DNA from: Pseudomonas sp. Irchel s3h17
GTDB taxonomy: Bacteria > Pseudomonadota > Gammaproteobacteria > Pseudomonadales > Pseudomonadaceae
Length of the DNA: 48,272 bases
Assembly: GCF_900187505.1 (NCBI RefSeq)
Contig: NZ_FYDL01000008.1
Span: 242,465-290,736 of the forward strand
Direction of reading: 5' to 3'
Part shown: positions 1-8,530 of the stretch, one piece after another
Layout: each line of letters opens with the position of its first letter
Numbering within the stretch: position 1 is the first letter of the stretch
Notes under the pieces: generated by a model
Seen by the model: only the letters and a program-made list of their open reading frames with translations
Told to the model about the DNA's origin: nothing
The model's database searches: none
Position numbers and translations under genes: made by a program

Positions 1-890
1 ATGCCGTTCAATCAAGAGTGAATACTGCCCCGTGGCGAGCGAGCTTGCTCGCGCTGGGGTGCGAAGCGCCCCTCGACAAGACGATTGCAGGCTTTCAGAT
101 AAAACGCGGTGACCGATTTTGGGGCTGTTGCACAGCCCAGCGCGAGCAAGCCACGGGGGAGGTGTTCGGCATGCTCGCGCCTTGACGAGAGCCGTCATCT
201 GATCAGGACAGTTGCTCCCACAACGTAACCGTTTGCACTCATGCCGTTCAATCAAGAGTGAGTACTGCCCCGTGGCGAGCGAGCTTGCTCGCGCTGGGGT
301 GCGAAGCGCCCCTCGACAAGACGATTGCAGGCTTTCAGATAAAACGCGGTGACCGATTTTGGGGCCGCTGCGCAGCCCAGCGCGAGCAAGCCACGGGGTA
401 GGTGTTCGGTATGCTCGCGCCTTGACGAGAGCCGTCATCTGATCAGGACAGTTGCTCCCACAACGTAACCGTTTGCACTCATGCCGTTCAATCAAGAGTG
501 AATACTGCCCCGTGGCGAGCGAGCTTGCTCGCGCTGGGGTGCGAAGCGCCCCTCGACAAGACGATTGCAGGCTTTCAGATAAAACGCGGTGACCGATTTT
601 GGGGCTGTTGCACAGCCCAGCGCGAGCAAGCCACGGGGTAGGTGTTCGGCATGCTCGCGCCTTGACGAGAGCCGTCATCTGATCAGGACAGCTGCTCCCA
701 CAACGTAACCGTTTGCACTCATGCCGTTCAATCAAGAGTGAATACTGCCCCGTAGCGAGCGAGCTTGCTCGCGCTGGGGTGCGAAGCGCCCCTCGACAAG
801 ACGATTGCAGGCTTTCAGATAAAACACGGTGACCGATTTTGGGGCTGTTGCACAGCCCAGCGCGAGCAAGCCACGGGGTAGGTGTTCGGC
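1..890. repeat. Tandem 240-bp repeat array, 3.7 copies, each a REP doublet
   Basis: Units start at 1, 241, 481 and 721 with an exact 240-bp period; the last stops at about 890, where the sequence leaves the repeat. The copies differ at only a few positions (for example near 23, 366-372, 399 and 754). Each unit holds two palindromic REP-like cores in opposite orientation (about 28-60 and 137-159 of the unit) built on GCGAGCGAGCTTGCTCGC, so each unit is a REPIN-like doublet. The core differs from the GAGGGAGC type seen elsewhere in the window. The array already begins at base 1, so more copies may lie outside. No convincing gene lies in it. Confidence 0.95.
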
Positions 891-919
891 GTTCCGCTTA
901 CTTGCGGAGAACGAGTGTG

Positions 920-938
920 CGGTCATTGAAAATGACCG
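920..938. promoter_or_regulatory. Perfect 8+3+8 palindrome upstream of the hydrolase gene
   Basis: CGGTCATTGAAAATGACCG is a perfect inverted repeat about 100 bp before the hydrolase start, between the repeat array and the gene. Its size suits a dimeric repressor (TetR-like) operator, but no regulator gene is adjacent, so the role is inferred. Confidence 0.4.
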
Positions 939-1039
939 TTCGGCGGCCTTCATCAAATTGTCACGCAACTGTGGCAGCGCGCTTGAACAAACATCATCAG
1001 ACTCGCGCTCTACTGGAGTTCTGCGTTTCGGTGTTTTTC

Positions 1040-2074
1040 ATGCGTGCTTTGTTCTTGTCCGCGGCCATGTTCCTGGCCGCGCTTCTATTTGGCTCGGCGT
1101 CTTTTGCTGCGCCGCGCTGCGATGTCAACGTGGCTACCCAGCGGGCCGATCTGCCACAGGTGAGCCTGGCGTACCAGAGCATCGGTCGCGCGTCCGATCC
1201 GGCGTTGCTGCTGGTGATGGGCCTGGGCGGGCAACTGATCCACTGGCCGGACGAGGTGGTGCAGGCGCTCTGTGAGCAGGGTTTCCGGGTGATTCGCTAC
1301 GACAATCGCGATGTCGGCCTGTCGACCTGGCGCCAGCCGCCCGCCGACGCCAACCTGACCTTCGAAGCGCTGCGCTACAAGCTGGGCTTGCCGGTATCGG
1401 CACCGTACACCCTCACCGACATGGCGGAGGACGGCCTTGGCCTGATGGATGTCCTGCAGGTGGAGCAATTCCATGTCCTGGGCGCGAGCATGGGCGGGAT
1501 GATTGCCCAGCATATGGCGGCGATGGCGCCGCAGCGGGTGGAAAGCCTGACGCTGATCATGAGCAGCTCCGGGGCCGAAGGGTTGCCGGCACCGAACGCG
1601 GCGCTGGTGCAACTGCTCTCGCGGCGCAGTGCACCGAACCGTGAGGTGGCCCTGGAGCAGCAGGCCGATCTGCTGGCCGCGCTCGGCAGTCCGAACATCG
1701 CCGATGATCGCCAGGCACTGTTGCAACAGGCGGCGCAATCCTATGACCGGGCGTTCAACCCCGAAGGTGTGAAGCGCCAGATCATGGCCATCCTCGCCGA
1801 GCCGAGCCGGGTCGCGCTGCTCAATCAGTTGCGGGTGCCCACCCTGGTGGTGCACGGCACGGCCGACCCGTTGCTGCCGGTGATGCACGGCATTCACCTG
1901 GCGGCCCATATCCAGGGCAGCCAACTGAAGCTGATCCCGGGGCTGGCCCATCGTTTCCAGGAGGCCTTCAAGGCGCCGTTGCTGGCGGCGGTGTTGCCGT
2001 ATCTGCAGCAACACCGGGAAGACATCTCGCACTGGGCACAGATTGATCCATTACCGGGTATGAATCTGCTTTAA
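1040..2074 (+). CDS. Exported alpha/beta-fold hydrolase
   Basis: A 344-residue protein. The N-terminus ([20 protein letters not shown], cleavage likely after SFA near residue 23) is a signal peptide, which decides this ATG; the frame stays open upstream but without such a start. The alpha/beta-hydrolase catalytic set is visible: nucleophile Ser150 in GASMGG, Asp275 in HGTADP and His303 in GLAHRF. An oxyanion-type loop GLGGQ lies at 61-65 and the typical YDNRDVGLS at 88-95. The acceptor substrate cannot be told; esterases, aromatic polyketide-type hydrolases and lipases share this pattern. It stands alone, after the tandem repeats and convergent with glpM. Confidence 0.85.
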   Translation: MRALFLSAAMFLAALLFGSASFAAPRCDVNVATQRADLPQVSLAYQSIGRASDPALLLVMGLGGQLIHWPDEVVQALCEQGFRVIRYDNRDVGLSTWRQPPADANLTFEALRYKLGLPVSAPYTLTDMAEDGLGLMDVLQVEQFHVLGASMGGMIAQHMAAMAPQRVESLTLIMSSSGAEGLPAPNAALVQLLSRRSAPNREVALEQQADLLAALGSPNIADDRQALLQQAAQSYDRAFNPEGVKRQIMAILAEPSRVALLNQLRVPTLVVHGTADPLLPVMHGIHLAAHIQGSQLKLIPGLAHRFQEAFKAPLLAAVLPYLQQHREDISHWAQIDPLPGMNLL

Positions 2075-2087
2075 GACAACGCCACCC

Positions 2088-2199
2088 GTAGGAGCGAGTG
2101 CGCTCGCGATGGACGTTAACGATAACGCGAGCTATCTGGATAAACGCGTTGTCCTCACGTTTTTCGTCGGAACGCTGCCCGGAGCAAGCTCGCTCCGAC
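2088..2199. repeat. Pair of REP-like hairpins between the hydrolase and glpM
   Basis: GGAGCGAGTGCGCTCGC near 2091-2107 and CGGAGCAAGCTCGCTCCG near 2179-2197 are short palindromes of a third REP flavour (GTAGGAGCGAG type). They lie in the convergent gap and may also act as transcript ends. Confidence 0.6.
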
Positions 2200-2203
2200 A
2201 GTG

Positions 2204-2542
2204 TCAGGCATGGACCCGCACCCAGACGCTGACCAGGACGGTGGCGGCCATCAACCAGGCCACGGCGGCCACGGCCAGCGAAGCCTCCAGGCGCATTTTG
2301 TCCACCATCACGTACAGGGTCGCCAGGTACACGAAGTACGGAATGATCGACCACATGCCAAACACGATGGTGGTCTTGAGGTCCTCCAGCGAGCGGCCTT
2401 TGCCGACGATGTAGTGGGCGATCAGGGCGAAGGTCGGGAACAGCGGCACCAGGCCTGCGATGTAGTAGTTCCTGGTCTTGGCCAGTGCGGCGAGAATGAC
2501 CACCACCGCGGCGCCCAGCGCAGCTTTTAACAGTAGATCCAC
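2204..2542 (-). CDS. glpM: GlpM family membrane protein
   Basis: A 112-residue protein that is almost wholly hydrophobic, with four predicted membrane helices: about 4-20, 28-46, 57-80 and 88-110. Length and sequence (LVPLFPTFALIAHYIVG, then GRSLEDLKTTIVFGMWSIIPY) fit the GlpM family of Pseudomonas inner-membrane proteins, first named beside glpD and linked to alginate production in P. aeruginosa. The biochemical function is unknown. It lies 19 bp downstream of the response-regulator gene on the same strand, so it may be read through from the aau genes. The glp cluster lies about 7 kb away. Confidence 0.8.
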   Translation of the reverse strand: MDLLLKAALGAAVVVILAALAKTRNYYIAGLVPLFPTFALIAHYIVGKGRSLEDLKTTIVFGMWSIIPYFVYLATLYVMVDKMRLEASLAVAAVAWLMAATVLVSVWVRVHA

Positions 2543-2561
2543 ACGTATTCTCGATTCGGGG

Positions 2562-3890
2562 TTAGTGACTCAGGCCGTATTTCTTGACCTTGTCGAACAG
2601 GGTGGTCTTGGCCATTCCCAGCTCCAGGCTGGCCTGGGTCAGGTTGCCGCCCGTGCGTTGCAAGGCGTCGTTGAGCAGGTTGCGCTCGAAGGCTTCCACC
2701 GCTTCGGAGAAGACCAGGCCCAGGGCTGTGCCGCCGCTGCCGGTTTTCTTGAAGGCCGGCAAGCCGAGGGCAAAGCGTTCGGCGACATTGCGCAGTTCGC
2801 GCACGTTGCCTGGCCAGTCGTGGCTCATCAGGTTGGACAGGGTCTGGTTGTCCAGCTCCGGCGGGCTGCGGTCAAAGCGCAGGGACGACTGCTGCAGGAA
2901 ATGCTCGAACAATTGCAGGATGTCTTCGCGGCGTTCGCGCAGCGGCGGCAGTTCCAGGGTCACCACGTTCAGCCGGTAATACAGGTCGCTGCGAAACTGA
3001 CCGGCGCGGCCCAGTTCGTCGAGGTCGGACTTGGTGGCGGCAATCACCCGGCAGTCGACGGCCACGCTCTGGTTCGAACCCAGTCGTTCCAGGGTGCGCT
3101 CCTGCAACACCCGCAGCAGCTTGATCTGCAGCGCCAGTGGCATGCTTTCCACTTCGTCGAGGAACAGGGTGCCGCCATCGGCGTGTTCGATCTTGCCGAT
3201 CCGTCGTTTGCCGGCACCGGTAAAGGCATTGGCTTCGTGGCCGAAGATTTCGCTTTCGAACAGGTTCTCCGGCAGGCCACCGCAGTTCAACGCAACAAAC
3301 TGCTGGGGCTGCCGGCGACTGAAATCGTGCAGGCAGCGGGCAACCAGTTCCTTGCCGGTGCCGGTTTCACCTTCGATCAGCACGTTGGCCGAGGTGTCGG
3401 CGACGTTGGCGATCAGCTCACGCAGGTGCTGCATGGCGGGCGAGCGGCCGATGATCCGTCCCTCCAGCGAGTCGCGTTCGGCCAGTTGCCGGCGCAATGA
3501 CGTCACTTCACGGGCCAGGCTGCGCTGCTCCAGGGCGCGGCGCGCAACGTCCACCAGGCGTTCCGGGGAGAAGGGTTTCTCCATGAAGTCGTAGGCGCCT
3601 TTCTGCATGGCGTCGACGGCCATCGAAATGTCGCCATGGCCGGTGATCAGCACCACCGGCAGGCTGCGATCACGGGCCTTGAGTCGGCCCAGCAGCTCCA
3701 GGCCATCAATGCCCGGCAGGCGAATGTCGCTGATGACGATACCGGCGAAGTTGTCGCCGACCTGTTCCAGGGCTTCTTCGGCGCTGCCAACGCCTTGGCA
3801 GGGAATGTCTTCCAGGGCCAGGGCCTGCTGGCAACCGAGCAGGACATGGGGATCGTCTTCGACGATCAGCACACTAAGATCGTTGTTCAT
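2562..3890 (-). CDS. aauR: Sigma54-dependent response regulator AauR (DctD/NtrC type)
   Basis: A 442-residue activator of acidic amino acid uptake and use. Domains in order: receiver (1-120, phosphoacceptor Asp55 in VISDIRLPG), AAA+ sigma54-interaction domain (about 145-375, Walker A GETGTGKE, Walker B GGTLFLDE), Fis-type HTH at the C-terminus (LTQASLELGMAKTTLFDKVKK). The loop that touches sigma54 reads NAFTGA instead of the common GAFTGA. The start codon overlaps the kinase stop (ATGA), implying coupled translation; a longer start inside the kinase gene is unlikely. The name rests on synteny with aatJQMP and on matching operator sites upstream of aatJ. A C4-dicarboxylate DctD role is the main alternative. 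Confidence 0.85.
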   Translation of the reverse strand: MNNDLSVLIVEDDPHVLLGCQQALALEDIPCQGVGSAEEALEQVGDNFAGIVISDIRLPGIDGLELLGRLKARDRSLPVVLITGHGDISMAVDAMQKGAYDFMEKPFSPERLVDVARRALEQRSLAREVTSLRRQLAERDSLEGRIIGRSPAMQHLRELIANVADTSANVLIEGETGTGKELVARCLHDFSRRQPQQFVALNCGGLPENLFESEIFGHEANAFTGAGKRRIGKIEHADGGTLFLDEVESMPLALQIKLLRVLQERTLERLGSNQSVAVDCRVIAATKSDLDELGRAGQFRSDLYYRLNVVTLELPPLRERREDILQLFEHFLQQSSLRFDRSPPELDNQTLSNLMSHDWPGNVRELRNVAERFALGLPAFKKTGSGGTALGLVFSEAVEAFERNLLNDALQRTGGNLTQASLELGMAKTTLFDKVKKYGLSH

Positions 3891-5788
3891 ATTCGCTCGG
3901 CGGGAAGGGGGCTTACCCACGGTAAACTGAGGACAAAAGCGGTACCACCGCTGGCCGGGTGCTCGACACCCAGGCTGCCGCCCGTGGCGGCCGCCAGGCT
4001 TGCCGACAAGGTCAGGCCCAACCCCAGGCCTTGTTCGCCGGGTTTGGTGGTAAAGAAGGGTTCGAACAGATGTTTACGGGTCTCGGCGTCGATGCCGTGA
4101 CCGTTGTCGCGGACGCGCAGGCGATACTTGCCGTCGACGATGTCGCCTTCGAGCCACAGTTCGGGCGCGGGCTGGGCGTGCATGGCGTCCAGGGCGTTGC
4201 CGATCAGGTTGACCAGGATCTGTTCCAGGCGGGTCTGGTCAATCTGCACTTGCTCGTCACTGAACGCGCGGTGCACTTGCAGCGGCGCATTTTCCAGGCG
4301 CGGGCCGAGCACTTGCAGGGCGGCATCGATCGCTTTGCCGAGGCTGGCCTGGCCCTTGTCTTCACCCCGACGGGCGAAGGAACGCAGGCTGGCGGTGATC
4401 CGGCCCATGCGGTCGATCAATTCGTTGATGGTTTTCAGGTTGGCACTGGCGGTGTCCAGTTGCCCGCGCTCGAGGAACCGCACAGTGTTGCCGGACAAGG
4501 TGCGCAGGGCGGCCAGCGGCTGGTTCAACTCATGGGCAATGCTGGTGGACATCTGGCCGATGGCGGCGAGCTTGCCAGCCTGTACCAGTTCATCCTGCGC
4601 GTGGCGCAGGGTCTCTTCGGCCAGGCGCCGTTCGCGGATCTGACTCTTGAGCCGATCGTTACTGGCCCGCAGGTCGGTGGTGCGTTCGGTAATCCGACGC
4701 TCCAGTTGATTGTTGGCTTCTTCCAGTGCCTCGCGAGCCGCCAGGCGGGTCGCGACCACCTTGCGTCGCTCATTCCAGGCAATCAGCAGGAAGGCACACA
4801 AGGCGAACGCCACGGCCACCAGAATCCCCTGGTTAATGGCCTCGCGCCGCAGGTCTTGCAGCGGCGTGAGCAGGGTGAAATTCCACGGTGTGTCACTCAG
4901 CGGCCGGGTCTGGGACAGGTAGCTGATGGCTTCTTCGTCGGAGGCCACTTCGGTGTTGGCCGGGAAGGTCAGCTTCTCCACGCCTTCGGCCAGTCGTTCG
5001 CGGGCCAGCGGTTCCAGTTCGTTCAGCGGGAACCAGTAGTACTGCAGGCTGCGGGCCAGGCGCTCCTTGGTGTCCTCGCTGAGCGGACGCACCGCCTTGA
5101 GTCGCCGCGCCGGGTCGCTGGAGAGAATAATGATGCTGTTCTCGTCGCTGACAAAGGCCTCCAGGCGGGCGCGCTGCCAGCGTTCTTCCATGGCTTCCAG
5201 GCGCACCTTGACCACGGCGACGCCGATGATCTTGCCCTGTTCTTCCAGGCCATGGGCCAGGTAGTAGCCGGGTTCGCCGTTGGTGCTGCCGATGCCATAG
5301 AAGCGCCCCGGCTGCCCCCGTACGGCATTCTGGAAGTAGGCGCGGAAGGACAGGTCTTCCCCCAGGTAACTGTCGAAATCGCGCCAGTTGCTGGTGGCCA
5401 GCACTCGGCCGGTGGTGTCCATCACGTAGATCGCCCGACTGCGGCTGCGCCGGTTCAGGCCTTCGAGGTAAGTGTTGACCGTTTGCCGGTGCTCTGGCGT
5501 CGGGTCGGCCAGCAGTTGGGAAACGCTCGATTCGAGCTCCAGCAGGCTGGGCAGGTAGGTGTACTTGCTGATTTCGCTTTCTACGGCACGGGCGTGCAAT
5601 TCCAGCTGGCGTTGGCCGTTTTCGCTGAGGCTGCGAACACCGTAATGCTCGCTGACCCAAAAGCCGAGGTAGCCCAATGCGGCCATCAACAGGATGACCA
5701 GCGGCGGTAGAAACAGATGGCGAATCAGACGGGGTTTCACGGCGAGTGATGGCGGTGCGGCGCGATAATGGCTAGGGTCGCATTTCAT
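3887..5788 (-). CDS. aauS: Sensor histidine kinase AauS (DctB type)
   Basis: A 633-residue inner-membrane kinase. TM1 lies at about 24-44 and TM2 at about 318-338; between them is a roughly 270-residue periplasmic sensor of the double-Cache/DctB kind. A coiled coil follows at 340-400, then HisKA with His419 in SIAHELNQPLAAL, and a C-terminal HATPase domain with N, G1 (DNGHGID) and G2 (GLGLGLT) boxes. It phosphorylates AauR, whose gene overlaps by 4 bp. Start: ATG at 5788; a GTG directly before it is possible. The 235-bp gap to aatP contains only a REP pair and no clear promoter, so aauSR may also be read from the aat operon. Confidence 0.85.
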   Translation of the reverse strand: MKCDPSHYRAAPPSLAVKPRLIRHLFLPPLVILLMAALGYLGFWVSEHYGVRSLSENGQRQLELHARAVESEISKYTYLPSLLELESSVSQLLADPTPEHRQTVNTYLEGLNRRSRSRAIYVMDTTGRVLATSNWRDFDSYLGEDLSFRAYFQNAVRGQPGRFYGIGSTNGEPGYYLAHGLEEQGKIIGVAVVKVRLEAMEERWQRARLEAFVSDENSIIILSSDPARRLKAVRPLSEDTKERLARSLQYYWFPLNELEPLARERLAEGVEKLTFPANTEVASDEEAISYLSQTRPLSDTPWNFTLLTPLQDLRREAINQGILVAVAFALCAFLLIAWNERRKVVATRLAAREALEEANNQLERRITERTTDLRASNDRLKSQIRERRLAEETLRHAQDELVQAGKLAAIGQMSTSIAHELNQPLAALRTLSGNTVRFLERGQLDTASANLKTINELIDRMGRITASLRSFARRGEDKGQASLGKAIDAALQVLGPRLENAPLQVHRAFSDEQVQIDQTRLEQILVNLIGNALDAMHAQPAPELWLEGDIVDGKYRLRVRDNGHGIDAETRKHLFEPFFTTKPGEQGLGLGLTLSASLAAATGGSLGVEHPASGGTAFVLSLPWVSPLPAERI

Positions 5789-5852
5789 CACAGATGCCTT
5801 GGGTCAACCAGTGTGGCAGCGGGCTTGTTCTGGTTTCCAATGGTACGTGGAA

Positions 5853-5988
5853 CCTGTGGCGAGGGAGCTTGCTCCCGCTCGGCTGCAAAGCAGTCGTAAA
5901 ACCGGTCAATGCGGTGTGTCAGTCAACATGCATTTACAGGTTTTGGGGTCACTACACGACCCTGCGGGAGCCAGCTCCCTCGCCACAA
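5853..5988. repeat. REPIN: inverted pair of REP elements between aatP and aauS
   Basis: GTGGCGAGGGAGCTTGCTCC at about 5856 faces a reverse copy ending near 5988 (GGGAGCCAGCTCCCTCGCCAC), about 85 bp apart. The right copy has a changed palindrome centre (CC for AA), so it is a decayed element. Confidence 0.85.
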
Positions 5989-6026
5989 GGGCAAGCCTGC
6001 CCTCCTAATTGAGGGCAGTGCCGGTT

Positions 6027-6761
6027 TTAGTGTTGCAGGATCTTGTTGAGGAAGTGCTGTGTACGTTCGGCGCGGGCATTGATGTCGCCGAAGAACTCCT
6101 CTTTCTTGCAGTCTTCGATGATCTTGCCGGCGTCCATGAAGATCACCCGGTCCGCCACTTTACGGGCGAAGCCCATTTCGTGGGTCACGCACATCATGGT
6201 CATGCCTTCGTGGGCCAGTTGCACCATGACGTCGAGTACTTCGTTGACCATTTCCGGGTCGAGTGCCGAGGTCGGTTCGTCGAACAGCATGACGATCGGA
6301 TCCATCGCCAGTGCACGGGCAATCGCCACGCGCTGCTGCTGACCACCGGACAGTTGGCCGGGATGCTTGTGGGCATGGGCCGAGAGGCCGACGCGCTCAA
6401 GCAGTTGCAGGCCTTTCTTGGTGGCTTCTGCCTTGCTGCGGCCCAGCACCTTGATCTGCGCGATGGTCAGGTTTTCGGTGATGGTCAGGTGCGGGAACAG
6501 TTCGAAGTGCTGGAACACCATGCCCACGCGCGAGCGCAGTTTCGGCAGGTTGGTCTTCGGGTCGGCGATGGAAGTACCGTCGACCACGATGTCGCCTTTC
6601 TGGAACGGTTCCAGGGCGTTGACGCACTTGATCAGGGTCGATTTGCCGGAGCCGGACGGCCCGCAGACCACGATCACTTCACCTTTTTTGACCTCGGTGC
6701 TGCAATCAGTCAGCACCTGGAAGTCCCCATACCACTTGTTGATGTTCTTGATAGAGATCAT
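6027..6761 (-). CDS. aatP: Glutamate/aspartate ABC transporter ATP-binding protein AatP
   Basis: A 244-residue ATPase of the polar amino acid uptake family (GltL/AatP). Walker [10 protein letters not shown] is at 34-42, the Q-loop at about 84, the signature LSGGQQQR at 137-144, Walker B VMLFDE at 157-162, and a switch His in VTHEM. It powers the AatQM permease at the inner face of the membrane. Its ATG overlaps the aatM stop (ATGA), as aatM does with aatQ, so the three are co-translated. Usual length for the family. Confidence 0.92.
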   Translation of the reverse strand: MISIKNINKWYGDFQVLTDCSTEVKKGEVIVVCGPSGSGKSTLIKCVNALEPFQKGDIVVDGTSIADPKTNLPKLRSRVGMVFQHFELFPHLTITENLTIAQIKVLGRSKAEATKKGLQLLERVGLSAHAHKHPGQLSGGQQQRVAIARALAMDPIVMLFDEPTSALDPEMVNEVLDVMVQLAHEGMTMMCVTHEMGFARKVADRVIFMDAGKIIEDCKKEEFFGDINARAERTQHFLNKILQH

Positions 6762-7432
6762 ACGGCGAACCTTTTTTGCAGACGCTTGACCAGCTGCGAG
6801 GCGGCAAAGCTGATGATGAAGTACGTGAGGCCTGCGAAGATCAGGAACTCATTGGAGCGGCCAATGATGTCGCCACTGGCGCGCGAAGCATTGAGGAAGT
6901 CCACCAGACCGACCGCGTAGACCAGCGAGGTGTCCTGGAACAGGATGATGCTCTGTTGCAGCAGCAGCGGGGTCATCTTGCGGAACGCTTGCGGCAGGAT
7001 GATCAAGCGCATCATCTGGCCATAGCTCATGCCCAGTGCCTGGGCAGCGCCCATCTGGCCCTTGGGAATCGACTGCACGCCAGCACGGACGATTTCGCAG
7101 AAGTACGCCGCTTCGAACATCATGAACGCCACGATGCATGAGCCGAACGCGCCGATCGGCGTGTCTTCGCCAGTGATCCAGCGCAGTACGAATGGCACCG
7201 CCAGGTAGAACCAGGTGATCACCAGCAGCAACGGGATCGAGCGGAAGTAGTTGACGTAGGCGCCGGCAATGTTCGACAGCAGTTTGTTGTGGGACAGACG
7301 CATCAACGCCAGGATAGTACCAAGGATGATCCCGCCGACGACGCCCAGCACCATCAGTTGCAGGGTCATGACCATACCGTTCCACAAACCCGGCAGGGAC
7401 GGAATGATGCCCGAGAAGTCGAATTCCATCAT
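6758..7432 (-). CDS. aatM: Glutamate/aspartate ABC transporter permease AatM
   Basis: A 224-residue His/Glu/Gln/Arg/opine-type permease with about five membrane helices. The EAA loop is visible as [22 protein letters not shown], followed by [12 protein letters not shown]. It forms the channel heterodimer with AatQ. The start overlaps the aatQ stop in ATGATG; the second ATG (7429) is equally possible and would cost one residue. Confidence 0.9.
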   Translation of the reverse strand: MMEFDFSGIIPSLPGLWNGMVMTLQLMVLGVVGGIILGTILALMRLSHNKLLSNIAGAYVNYFRSIPLLLVITWFYLAVPFVLRWITGEDTPIGAFGSCIVAFMMFEAAYFCEIVRAGVQSIPKGQMGAAQALGMSYGQMMRLIILPQAFRKMTPLLLQQSIILFQDTSLVYAVGLVDFLNASRASGDIIGRSNEFLIFAGLTYFIISFAASQLVKRLQKRFAV

Positions 7433-8175
7433 TTACCCCCTACGGAAATCAGGCCCGGTACGGCGACTTTCTTCTCGACCAAACGCATCAGCAGCATCAG
7501 GCTCATGTTCAGGGTGAAGTAGATCAGCGTTGCCAGGGTGAAGGCTTCGAACAGGTTGGCCGAGAACTCGGCGGTCTGCTTGGTCTGCGCGAGCAGTTCC
7601 ATCAGGCCGATCAGCGAGGCTACGGAGGTGTTTTTGAATACGTTCAGGAATTCCGAGGTAAGCGGCGGAATGATGATCCGGTAGGCCTGGGGCAACAGCA
7701 CGTTCCAGTAGATCTGTGGCAGCTTGAAGCCCATGGCGCGGGCCGCGGATTCCTGGCCTGTGGGCAGGGCCTGGATACCGGTACGCACCTGTTCGCAAAC
7801 GCGGGCCGTGGTGAACAGGCCCAGGCACACGACGACGCTGAGGAAGGCCGAGGTGGTCGGGTTCAGGTCCTGCTTGTACCACTCTTGCAGGTCCGCCGGC
7901 AGCAGGTCGGGTACCAGGAAGTACCAGATGAACAGCTGAACCAGCAGCGGCACGTTACGGAAGAGTTCGACGTAGCAGGTGGCGATGCCCGATACGATGC
8001 GGTTCGGCACGGTACGCATGACGCCCAGGACCGAGCCCAGTGTCAGGGCGATGATCCAGGCCGCGATGGCGATGCCGATGGTCCAGGCCAGACCGGACAC
8101 GTACCAGTCGAGATACGTCTCGCTGCCCACGCCGGTGGACTTGAAGAACACGCCCCAGTCCCAGTTGTAATTCAT
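7429..8175 (-). CDS. aatQ: Glutamate/aspartate ABC transporter permease AatQ
   Basis: A 248-residue permease of the amino acid 3-TM family. The conserved loop is EQVRTGIQALPTGQESAARAMG, with LPQAYRIIIPPL after it. The ATG at 8175 is chosen because GAGGGGAG sits 7 nt before it and the product begins MNYNWDWGVFF, as family members do; an in-frame upstream ATG (8208) has no ribosome site. The gene is separated from aatJ by 355 bp holding a hairpin and a large inverted repeat, which probably lowers permease expression relative to the binding protein. Confidence 0.9.
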   Translation of the reverse strand: MNYNWDWGVFFKSTGVGSETYLDWYVSGLAWTIGIAIAAWIIALTLGSVLGVMRTVPNRIVSGIATCYVELFRNVPLLVQLFIWYFLVPDLLPADLQEWYKQDLNPTTSAFLSVVVCLGLFTTARVCEQVRTGIQALPTGQESAARAMGFKLPQIYWNVLLPQAYRIIIPPLTSEFLNVFKNTSVASLIGLMELLAQTKQTAEFSANLFEAFTLATLIYFTLNMSLMLLMRLVEKKVAVPGLISVGGK

Positions 8176-8248
8176 TAGGGTCTCCCCTCGGATTCGATCG
8201 ATGTACAAATACCCGCTTGGGGGAAGCTCCGTTCCCGCCCGACCCAGG

Positions 8249-8405
8249 TGGCCTGTGTGGTCAGTTCTGTTAGCTCAACTTCGGCGCCAGAGGTCCATAT
8301 CCTGCGTTGCTGTTCCTCGCCATAGCGGGCTATGACTCGTCACAGCGCCTTGGCTATGAACTTCTGGCATCCGAATTTGAGCCAACGAACTAACCGTACA
8401 GGCCA
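8249..8405. repeat. 157-bp imperfect inverted-repeat element between aatJ and aatQ
   Basis: The left arm from TGGCCTGTGTGGTCAGTT and the right arm ending ACGGTTAGT/GTACAGGCCA (read in reverse) pair over roughly 50 bp each. They enclose TATCCTGCGTTGCTG and GCCATAGCGGGCTATG. Nothing here codes for protein. It looks like a miniature mobile or intergenic repeat that could fold in the transcript. A related core (ATCCTGCGTT) occurs in the element at 12532-12621. Confidence 0.7.
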
Positions 8406-8483
8406 CTCCGATCAGGCACACGCGCTCGGCTCGACAGCCACCGGTTCGAGTGTTTCCAAAAAATGCCAGCAGGGAGTGACAAC

Positions 8484-8513
8484 CTCCTGAAAGGGCCGCG
8501 GCCCCCTCAGGAG
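8484..8513 (-). terminator. GC-rich hairpin just after aatJ (attenuator or 3' stabiliser)
   Basis: CTCCTGA and TCAGGAG flank GGGGCCGCGGCCC, starting 17 bp past the aatJ stop. There is no immediate U run, so in this operon it more likely protects the aatJ mRNA 3' end or partly attenuates readthrough into aatQMP. Confidence 0.6.
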
Positions 8514-8530
8514 ATAAGGTTAGTCAGAAA

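Noticed and set aside
839..1039. Upstream extension of the hydrolase frame into the repeat array
   Set aside because: It would bury the clear signal peptide that starts at 1040 and translate REP sequence.
2478..3500. 340-codon open frame antisense to aauR
   Set aside because: Gln/Val/Ala-rich shadow of the real gene; no domain seen.
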